Below are positions 16,078-21,013 of a DNA stretch of 21,013 nt, one piece after another. The notes beneath the pieces were generated by a model. That model was not told the DNA's origin. It worked only from the letters and a program-made list of their open reading frames with translations, and did not search any database. Position 1 is the first letter of the stretch; the number at the start of each line of letters is the position of its first letter. The DNA comes from a virus. The position numbers and the translations under genes are program-made. The stretch is from the IMG/VR virus record IMGVR_UViG_3300037635_000031, positions 1 through 21,013 of that record; one strand, given 5' to 3'.

Positions 16078-16320
16078 TTATCCCTTCGGAATATTTAATC
16101 CTGATGAACCTTCACCACCTACTTGTGCAGCAGACTTGGACTGACCTACTAAGGCACGTTTGCCTCTACGTCTACGTCCTAGTTTAGATGAACCAGTTAC
16201 ATCTTCTGCAATATCTACCATTGTGTCAGCATCACGGTCACTGCCTTTAGTAGTGGCGGTAACTGGTGCTGGCGGTGCTGGCGGTGGTGGTGGCGGTGAG
16301 CGTCTACGTCCTCCACCCAT
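16078..16320 (-). CDS. gp7.3-like virion protein, copy B
   Basis: This 80-residue protein is the second of two related tandem genes just before the portal. It begins MGGGRRRSPPPPPPAPPAPV, a proline-rich basic stretch. An acidic middle follows (DRDADTMVDIAED), then RRRRGKRALVGQSKSAAQVG and the end EGSSGLNIPKG. T7 gp7.3, at the same position, is 99 residues and ends with a basic GRKKARAGGKKS stretch followed by SSGGGINI. That layout is much alike, and T7 gp7.3 is a tail assembly and host-range virion protein. The homology is inference from pattern and position. The ATG at 16320 is chosen because it follows the upstream stop by one base and has AAGGGG upstream; the open frame to 16359 overlaps copy A. 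Confidence 0.75.
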   Translation of the reverse strand: MGGGRRRSPPPPPPAPPAPVTATTKGSDRDADTMVDIAEDVTGSSKLGRRRRGKRALVGQSKSAAQVGGEGSSGLNIPKG

Positions 16321-16321
16321 C

Positions 16322-16552
16322 TTAAGACCCCTTCGGTATCTGTAAGCCAGAACCTTCACTGGCTACTTGTGTTGCTGTATCTTTTGTAATGTCCTGACGT
16401 AAGGCTCTCTTACCTTTACGCTTCTTACTAATCTGCTCTGACTCAAGTTCAGTGTCATCTAACTCAATGTCAGGTGTCTTCGTTACTGCTGTAACTGGAC
16501 GAGCAGGTGTTGGTAGTGGCGCAGGACTGCGGCTTCCCATAAATCCACCCAT
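16322..16552 (-). CDS. gp7.3-like virion protein, copy A
   Basis: This 76-residue protein is related to copy B: MGG start, Pro-rich SRSPAPLPTPARPVTAVTK, acidic middle (DIELDDTELESEQ), basic KKRKGKRAL and the end EGSGLQIPKGS. It resembles T7 gp7.3 in layout (disordered N-terminus, acidic middle, basic stretch, Gly-rich C-terminal tag) and by position before the portal gene. The C-terminal tag may be the virion-binding part, as both copies keep it. The frame allows starts at 16567 or 16540. I prefer 16552, which has GAGGA eight bases upstream and follows the previous stop by one base. The codons for PKG also form the ribosome site of copy B. Confidence 0.72.
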   Translation of the reverse strand: MGGFMGSRSPAPLPTPARPVTAVTKTPDIELDDTELESEQISKKRKGKRALRQDITKDTATQVASEGSGLQIPKGS

Positions 16553-16553
16553 G

Positions 16554-16736
16554 TTAATCTTCCTCATAATCTTGGTTTTGTAATCCTACAAGCTTCTGTA
16601 TAATAGACTGTTGACCCCTAAGGAAAGCTAATTCCTCAGGGGACACTTGTTCAAGCGGAAGTTTGTTAGGATACAAGTGTTGTAGATGGTTTAATAGTCC
16701 ATCCGTTATGTTAAAGTCGTTACCTAATAGTTTCAT
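16554..16736 (-). CDS. 60-residue hypothetical protein, first gene of late operon
   Basis: This small soluble protein starts MKLLGNDFNITDGLLNHLQ and contains KLPLEQVSPEELAFLRGQQS, then IIQKLVGL and an acidic end (QDYEED). The SPEELAFLRGQQSIIQKL part looks like a short helical unit common in small podovirus proteins at this place (T7 6.5-7 region). I cannot assign a function. A TTG start at 16745 would fit the frame, but the ATG at 16736 is preferred. It lies about 12 bases past the putative promoter motif, leaving a very short leader with no good Shine-Dalgarno sequence. Confidence 0.72.
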   Translation of the reverse strand: MKLLGNDFNITDGLLNHLQHLYPNKLPLEQVSPEELAFLRGQQSIIQKLVGLQNQDYEED

Positions 16737-16747
16737 TTTACGCAAAC

Positions 16748-16770
16748 TTTCGCTAATGTTGTAACTTTAG
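16748..16770 (-). promoter_or_regulatory. Putative phage late promoter before the head genes (copy 1)
   Basis: The minus strand reads CTAAAGTTACAACATTAGCG followed by AAA. It is 21 of 23 identical to the site at 1799-1821, with 16 identical bases at its start. It overlaps the TAA stop of the ribonucleotide reductase gene and ends just before the first gene of the head cluster, matching the place of T7 phi6.5. The repeat is seen directly; the promoter role is inferred from two like positions (start of head genes, start of tail fibre). Confidence 0.6.
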
Positions 16771-18665
16771 ATGTCTACTAACTCACATGCACCAGCAGTG
16801 CACGCCAGAGTTTGACCACCTGTTGTTGTATCTTCCTTCTCATAGAGTGAAAGTGCTGTCCAATCAATCGTGCTAGGCATCTGTTTCTTGAGTGTCTCAT
16901 ATGTTTTCTTATCTATATCCTGATAGGGTGCTTGTGCATATGTATGGTCACTGTGTGGTAGGAATGAGATACCAGAGCAGATGTCAAAGTTAGCATATAC
17001 CCATGCACCTACTGCCATCCACTCCTCATCACGTACTGTGATGGTGACTGAGGGCTTATGCTCACACCAGTTTAGAGCGTATGTTTTCCATAACTCTAGC
17101 TGTTCTAGTGCTGTCATATCATCACGTGTGACTGCACCACTAGGTGACTTAGTAGGAAAGCTGAACACTGTAGTAGAGTCAGGCTTCATTACACAAGGTT
17201 CAGCAGGTATACCACTGTCCTGCATAAACCGTGTTAGTGGGTCTTTGTTATCACCACGTACAGTACGGATATAGTAATCACTATGTCTTGCATGAATACC
17301 AGATGCAGTGTCTGTTAGCTGTGACACAGTACCTGATGGCTTCACACAAGTAATAGCGGCTGACACAGGTACACCTAGCTTATCAGCATACTCTGCATTA
17401 GTATCTATAGCCACCTGCTTCATCTCAGCTAGCCAACGCTTGCTGTCAGTGTTCTTAGATAACACAGGGTTATCCATAATACCTGTCAGTGATACACCTA
17501 GTAGTCTCTCTTCCTCTGTATTCTTCTGCCATATCTTACGCAAGTAGGGCATCTTAGTAAAGGTAGACTGTGCTGTACCAAGGATGGTAGCCATACGTAC
17601 CTTACGCTTAAGGCTCTTGAGGTCATCACTCTCTCGTACTACAACCTCAGTTAGATTACAGAACTGGTATGGACGTAGGATAATCTCAGAGCAAGGGTTG
17701 GTACCCCACTCATGTCCTGTCTCTCTGCGTCCGTTCTTTGCTACGTGTGTGTCTGCTGCTGTACGTGAGAAGATACCACGTTCACCTGACTTAGATTCTA
17801 CAAGTGACAACCACTCACGCATGAACCCTTCCATGTCTGGTTTGTCTGTGTAGGCAACAGAGTTATTAGCCAACGCACGTTGCCCCTCGTTGTCCCACCA
17901 ATTACCTGACTTAGCATGTGCCATGCGTCCATCACTCAGGTTAGATAAGCTAATCATAGCTGACCTACGCACACCACCTACTACTACAACCTCACCAATC
18001 TTACACATGATGTCGTGACACTCAATGCTAGTAAGCTTACGTCCTGTTGCAGTCTTAAATTTTTCTACCACAAATTTGAATAGGTCATTCAATGGCTCTG
18101 GTCCTGATGCTCTACCACCAAAGGTCTTGAGCCTTGCACCTGCTGGACGGATACCTGACAAGTCCCACTGAGGTATGATGCCAGCATACAGTTGGGTAAT
18201 CAAAGCTCGTAGTGCTACAGCCCAACCTTCCTTACTATCCTTAACTGCTATTACTTCAGAGGTAGTATCAAAGTGTTCTGGTACTACAGGTAGGTTAGTG
18301 ATAGCCTGTCGTTCAACACTGAAGCCCACCCCTGTACCACACAGTAGAATAAACATAGCCTCATCAAAGGCTCTAATGTTATCCACTGGTAGGTATGAGC
18401 AGTTGTATATGCAGGTGTTGTCACGGTCAGCCGCAGGTCCAGCAGTCATCAATGCTCTCATAGATGGCATGACTTCTAGGTTTAGGATTGCTTCTTCTAG
18501 TTCAGCTAACTCTTCTTGAGGTAGACCAGTCTTTGATATGTACTGGATGTATCTACTTACTGTCTCGCTCCAAGTCTCTCGTCTGTTCTCATCTTCAAGC
18601 CATCGTGCATACCTACTGGTAGCAATAAAAGTCTGGTAGTCTGTAGGTAGTTGATTGCTTATCAT
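16767..18665 (-). CDS. Ribonucleotide reductase, class II (adenosylcobalamin-dependent), monomeric type
   Basis: This 632-residue enzyme would reduce ribonucleotides (probably triphosphates) to deoxyribonucleotides for phage DNA synthesis. The single chain with a C-terminal CxxxxC resembles the Lactobacillus leichmannii monomeric class II enzyme (739 residues). NPCSEI holds N323, C325 (thiyl radical site) and E327. C336 in QFCNL lies 11 residues on, the same spacing as C408/C419 of the model enzyme. Its disulphide partner is probably C85 or C89 in NTCIYNCSY. CTAGAC at the end gives C622 and C627, which would pass on reducing equivalents. Also seen are GTGVGFSVERQ (111-121), GGVRRSAMISLSNLSDGRM (230-248) and KPSGTVSQL (442-450). 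The ATG overlaps the MazG stop as ATGA. No intein or split is visible. Confidence 0.95.
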   Translation of the reverse strand: MISNQLPTDYQTFIATSRYARWLEDENRRETWSETVSRYIQYISKTGLPQEELAELEEAILNLEVMPSMRALMTAGPAADRDNTCIYNCSYLPVDNIRAFDEAMFILLCGTGVGFSVERQAITNLPVVPEHFDTTSEVIAVKDSKEGWAVALRALITQLYAGIIPQWDLSGIRPAGARLKTFGGRASGPEPLNDLFKFVVEKFKTATGRKLTSIECHDIMCKIGEVVVVGGVRRSAMISLSNLSDGRMAHAKSGNWWDNEGQRALANNSVAYTDKPDMEGFMREWLSLVESKSGERGIFSRTAADTHVAKNGRRETGHEWGTNPCSEIILRPYQFCNLTEVVVRESDDLKSLKRKVRMATILGTAQSTFTKMPYLRKIWQKNTEEERLLGVSLTGIMDNPVLSKNTDSKRWLAEMKQVAIDTNAEYADKLGVPVSAAITCVKPSGTVSQLTDTASGIHARHSDYYIRTVRGDNKDPLTRFMQDSGIPAEPCVMKPDSTTVFSFPTKSPSGAVTRDDMTALEQLELWKTYALNWCEHKPSVTITVRDEEWMAVGAWVYANFDICSGISFLPHSDHTYAQAPYQDIDKKTYETLKKQMPSTIDWTALSLYEKEDTTTGGQTLACTAGACELVDI

Positions 18666-18985
18666 CGGTTGTCCCCTTCACCATGTAGTGTACCTGCTAG
18701 CTGTCGTGCCTGTAGTTTTTCTAAGTTCTTCTCTGCAATAACTTGTAGTGATGTACCACAATCATGTGCCAGTGCTGCCAGCATCCACAGTACGTCACCC
18801 ATCTCAGCTTCAATCTTAGATTTCTGGTCCTCTAGTTTGATACCATCACGCATCATCTTGGCGACCTTACCAGAACACTCTCCTGCCTCTTCTGCTAGAC
18901 CCAAGGCAGGGTATGTGATGTTGTATGCCTTAGGATATACAGCAGTAGTGACTGCTCGTAGTTGATACTCATAGAAATTAATCAT
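18662..18985 (-). CDS. MazG-like nucleotide pyrophosphohydrolase
   Basis: This 107-residue protein has the MazG fold motif EExxE...ExxD: E32, E33 and E36 in LAEEAGE, then E61 and D64 in EMGDVLW. These residues bind magnesium for hydrolysis of nucleoside triphosphates to monophosphates. In phages, MazG is thought to recycle nucleotides or alter host alarmone levels; which of these applies here is not visible. It is a single domain of the short type. A GTG at 18991 is in frame, but the ATG at 18985 is preferred (AGAGG nine bases upstream). It overlaps the stop of the previous gene by 8 bases and its own stop overlaps the reductase start, placing it in the nucleotide metabolism cassette. Confidence 0.92.
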   Translation of the reverse strand: MINFYEYQLRAVTTAVYPKAYNITYPALGLAEEAGECSGKVAKMMRDGIKLEDQKSKIEAEMGDVLWMLAALAHDCGTSLQVIAEKNLEKLQARQLAGTLHGEGDNR

Positions 18986-19181
18986 CTTCACCTACCTCTA
19001 CACCATCGCTCTTCACTGCGTATACGGATGTTACATAACTGTATGTCATTGCCTGTAAGAATGTCTTGAAGTTAGACAACATCTCCGACAGGAAGCCCTC
19101 ACATTCAAACACTTGTTCAGTGTGTCCAATGTAGGTACCCTCATCATCATACCTATCTACTCTAAATGTTACTACATCCAT
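18978..19181 (-). CDS. 67-residue protein of unknown function
   Basis: I do not recognise this acidic soluble protein. It begins MDVVTFRVDRYDDEGTYIGH and continues with a likely helix (FLSEMLSNFKTFLQAM) and a strand (VTSVYAVK), suggesting a small alpha/beta fold. There is no membrane segment. The frame allows a TTG two codons earlier, but the ATG at 19181 overlaps the DUF3310 gene stop as TAATG and has GGGAG ten bases upstream. It lies between DUF3310 and MazG genes, so a role in nucleotide metabolism is possible but only by association. Confidence 0.75.
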   Translation of the reverse strand: MDVVTFRVDRYDDEGTYIGHTEQVFECEGFLSEMLSNFKTFLQAMTYSYVTSVYAVKSDGVEVGEDD

Positions 19182-19501
19182 TACCAATTTACTCCCTTAG
19201 TTTTCTCTAATAGTTCTACCATCTTGTTAAGATACCAGATGGCTTTCTTTGCATCCTGAATAGGATTACCCTTCTTCATCAGGCGTGAGCCTGTGTACTT
19301 TATCACGTTACCCTGACAATAGCTGATAGCTTCGTACTCACCTAGCACATCTACTATGTAGTCGATAGTTTCAATGTTACTATCTGCGTAGTGGGCAGGA
19401 CTATTAACCATGTCTATCTTACCACTGATGCGTACACTAGCTTCCTCAATCTCTGCTAGCTTCTGCTTCATGTACTCTTCATGCCTTAGTTGCTCTGCCA
19501 T
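19181..19501 (-). CDS. DUF3310 family protein
   Basis: This 106-residue protein has the DUF3310 signature: NSPAHYADSNIETIDYI (about residues 33-49), then YCQGNVIKYTGSRLMKKGNP and AIWYLNKMVELLE. Such domains are common in phages, sometimes attached to or annotated as gp1.7-like nucleotide kinases; no P-loop is visible here, so I make no enzyme claim. Residues 1-28 are a charged helix in front of the domain. The ATG lies inside the exonuclease 3' end (16-base overlap). Position among nucleic acid metabolism genes supports a replication-related role. Confidence 0.88.
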   Translation of the reverse strand: MAEQLRHEEYMKQKLAEIEEASVRISGKIDMVNSPAHYADSNIETIDYIVDVLGEYEAISYCQGNVIKYTGSRLMKKGNPIQDAKKAIWYLNKMVELLEKTKGVNW

Positions 19502-20202
19502 AACTTCACCTCTGCTGTGTCTGTATCATACTCACCGTCACGTAGGATACGTGCTAGCCTAGCGTTCTCTAAGGCTACCTCTTCTGATAAGCCTTTACTA
19601 ACAAATGCACGAACCACTGCATCCCAACCATCACCATCTGCCAGAATCTTATCAGCAGTTTTCGGGCCAACAGCAGGGCATCCTTTGTAGTTGTCGGTGC
19701 TATCTCCAATAAGAGTCTGCTTAAAGAAATTGTAGTCAGCTTCTTCTTCGCTGATTGTAACAACCTCTCCATCAATCCAATGCTTTGCTGGTACAGTACG
19801 AAGGTCTTTATCTTCAGACCAAATAATAGTATCTGGATTCGCAGAACCCAATATCCCCAAGACATCATCTGCTTCTAATCTCCTATAGATTATGGTGTTA
19901 TACTTACTAGCTATGTAATCCCTTGCATACTTTAATAGCATGGGTCTACGCACATTACTACGATTAGCTTTGTAGTATGGTACTAGTTCCTTACGGTAGT
20001 TCTCTTTATCAGACAGGGCAACAACACAATCCTGTACTGGTGCTTCTCTTAGTAGCTTACCTATCTGTTCCTCTATCCTAGCATCTACATCAGGCTCCCA
20101 AGCATGTAGTGTCCACAGCCCATCACCCCAATTAATAGGATTTTCTGCTGAAGTAGCCGCCTTGTATGCAATGATGTCTCCATCAATAAGCAGTAGGGTC
20201 AT
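19486..20202 (-). CDS. 5'-3' exonuclease (T7 gp6-like, FEN family)
   Basis: This 238-residue nuclease should degrade DNA from 5' ends, removing RNA primers and helping break down host DNA, as T7 gp6 does (300 residues). Metal-binding acids of the PIN/FEN fold are visible: D7 and D9 (LIDGD), E110, D112 and D113 (LEADDVLG), D131 and D133 (SEDKD), D167 and D170 (GDSTDNYKG). A helix-hairpin-helix-like DNA-binding segment follows (GCPAVGPKTADKIL, 174-187). The end ARILRDGEYD...EVKLW matches the end of T7 gp6 (ARILRFNEYN...EIYLW). The ATG has AGGAGATAGACG upstream and overlaps the small membrane protein gene by 20 bases. Confidence 0.95.
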   Translation of the reverse strand: MTLLLIDGDIIAYKAATSAENPINWGDGLWTLHAWEPDVDARIEEQIGKLLREAPVQDCVVALSDKENYRKELVPYYKANRSNVRRPMLLKYARDYIASKYNTIIYRRLEADDVLGILGSANPDTIIWSEDKDLRTVPAKHWIDGEVVTISEEEADYNFFKQTLIGDSTDNYKGCPAVGPKTADKILADGDGWDAVVRAFVSKGLSEEVALENARLARILRDGEYDTDTAEVKLWQSN

Positions 20203-20383
20203 CGTCTATCTCCTGTTCTTCCTGTTGCATGTCCTTCAGTTGTGACAGGGTAGCTATCTTAATACCTGTAGTAACCTGAAGGTAGTCTAAGTAAGACTCT
20301 ACTATCCACTTGATGCAGAGACATAGGGTAACACCAGCAAAGCTGATGGTGCATACCATCTTAAAGAAGAAATCAAAGTCCAT
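20183..20383 (-). CDS. Small single-span membrane protein
   Basis: This 66-residue protein has one hydrophobic segment at about residues 7-28 (FKMVCTISFAGVTLCLCIKW) and a polar, acidic C-terminal half ending EEQEIDDDPTAY. Topology is probably N-out/C-in or the reverse; no lipobox or signal-peptidase site is clear. It could be a small inner-membrane effector, but the place between an endonuclease and the exonuclease gives no function. A holin is possible by size yet T7-like holins sit near the tail-fibre end of the genome. The ATG has AAAGGAG ten bases upstream and overlaps the previous gene by 11 bases. Confidence 0.75.
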   Translation of the reverse strand: MDFDFFFKMVCTISFAGVTLCLCIKWIVESYLDYLQVTTGIKIATLSQLKDMQQEEQEIDDDPTAY

Positions 20384-21008
20384 GTTGGATACACTCCTTT
20401 GCTTCTCCTACTGACATCTTGAACCACTCACCTCTACGCTCTGCTATTACTTCAGCAGACCTGTGTGCCTGTGCTTCTGTCTTACGTCTGTCCTTAGTAT
20501 AGACAGAGTATACTAGCTTGTAGTCTCTCATTGGACTACCTGTTTGATAACCCTTAAGTCTATCCTCAGAGTCAACAGCCATACCTATCTTTACCCACTC
20601 AGGCCAAGCGTTATTAACAATGATGTAGACCTCACCCTCTGTAGATGACTCGTAGTTTACTAGACTAGAGAAGGCCGCATCATTAAATGATTTGTAGTTA
20701 CCTGCCTTCCATAGAGGATGCTTCCTAGATACATACTTACCATTCACAGTCATACGCATCTTATTAGTCAGTACGTTATTCTTCTTGTTATGACGTACAT
20801 TATAACAAGACTTACATGTTCTGTTATCATGCTCTTTGAAGTAAGGTGTCCAATTATCATCAGTTAATTCGGCAGTACAATCTCTGCAAACCTTAGTGTG
20901 TGTCTGCCCAATTACTTCCGTACTTGTATTCACTGTCGAGTCTGCATCTGAAGCTGAAGTGTTCTTCGGTGTCTCGCATACACTGTTGAATAAGTCTGCC
21001 TGTTTCAT
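20373..21008 (-). CDS. Zinc-ribbon GIY-YIG endonuclease (T5orf172/MUG113 type)
   Basis: This 211-residue protein probably cuts DNA. Residues 41-68 hold a CxxC...CxxC zinc site (C41, C44, C65, C68) followed by a basic stretch (RHNKKN) like those in phage endonucleases with HNH fingers. Residues 126-197 match the T5orf172 branch of GIY-YIG nucleases: VYII, VKIG (139-142), R150 in DRLKGYQTGSP, E178 and H182 in TEAQAHRS, and GEWF (193-196). The usual GIY...YIG is thus VYI...KIG, normal for this branch. It could be a free-standing homing endonuclease or a processing nuclease. The first ATG in the window has only AGAAG upstream and lies 5 bases from the edge, so the true start might be outside. Confidence 0.82.
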   Translation of the reverse strand: MKQADLFNSVCETPKNTSASDADSTVNTSTEVIGQTHTKVCRDCTAELTDDNWTPYFKEHDNRTCKSCYNVRHNKKNNVLTNKMRMTVNGKYVSRKHPLWKAGNYKSFNDAAFSSLVNYESSTEGEVYIIVNNAWPEWVKIGMAVDSEDRLKGYQTGSPMRDYKLVYSVYTKDRRKTEAQAHRSAEVIAERRGEWFKMSVGEAKECIQHGL

Positions 21009-21013
21009 CTTCT

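Noticed and set aside
16160-16345. Plus-strand open frame rich in Gly opposite the gp7.3-like copy B
   Set aside because: It mirrors the proline-rich codons of the real gene; all other genes run the other way and there is no ribosome site.
19575-19868. 97-codon open frame inside the exonuclease gene
   Set aside because: It is an alternative frame of a clear FEN-family gene, and its product has no recognisable motif.
1-21013. tRNA genes, CRISPR arrays, insertion sequences, integrase or attachment sites
   Set aside because: No cloverleaf, regular spaced repeats, transposase-like or integrase-like products were seen on either strand by reading.

Overview
The window reads as part of the genome of a T7-like podovirus (Autographivirales type), probably marine. 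Every convincing gene lies on the minus strand, so transcription runs from position 21013 down to 1. Genes are packed tightly, often with 1-20 base overlaps, and their order matches T7 from roughly gene 6 to gene 17. Family names below rest on protein sequence and on this gene order. The phage RNA polymerase, DNA polymerase, terminase and lysis genes are not in the window. The class is therefore inferred from the structural module, not from the polymerase.

Right part (about 21008-16767), DNA metabolism. It holds a zinc-ribbon GIY-YIG endonuclease, a small membrane protein, a T7 gp6-like 5'-3' exonuclease, a DUF3310 protein, an unknown 67-residue protein, a MazG-type nucleotide pyrophosphohydrolase and a monomeric, adenosylcobalamin-dependent class II ribonucleotide reductase. 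Together these would degrade host DNA and remodel nucleotide pools for phage replication. A class II reductase needs cobalamin but not oxygen. MazG with class II reductase is common in marine podoviruses of alphaproteobacteria and cyanobacteria, but the host cannot be named from this window.

Middle part (about 16770-12420), head. A putative phage promoter lies at the end of the reductase gene. After it come a 60-residue protein, two tandem related gp7.3-like proteins, portal (gp8), scaffold (gp9) and major capsid protein (gp10). The 198-base gap before the capsid gene is the largest non-coding stretch and holds two strong hairpins and weak promoter-like matches. A terminator-like hairpin follows the capsid gene, where T7 has its late terminator. 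Four small, very basic proteins come next (12402-11603), one of them only 38 residues.

Left part (about 11591-1), tail and ejection apparatus. It holds tail tubular proteins A and B (gp11, gp12), internal virion proteins (gp13, gp14, gp15, gp16) and, after a second copy of the promoter motif, a tail fibre with a T7-type N-terminal domain. Two small fibre-associated genes follow, the last cut by the window edge. The gp11-gp12-gp13-gp14 genes are joined by TAATG stop/start overlaps.

No tRNA, CRISPR, insertion sequence or attachment site was seen. The most interesting points are the repeated promoter motif at 16770 and 1821, the duplicated gp7.3-like genes whose conserved C-terminal codons also provide the next gene's ribosome binding site, the cassette of small basic proteins, and a gp16 homologue with no visible lytic transglycosylase domain.
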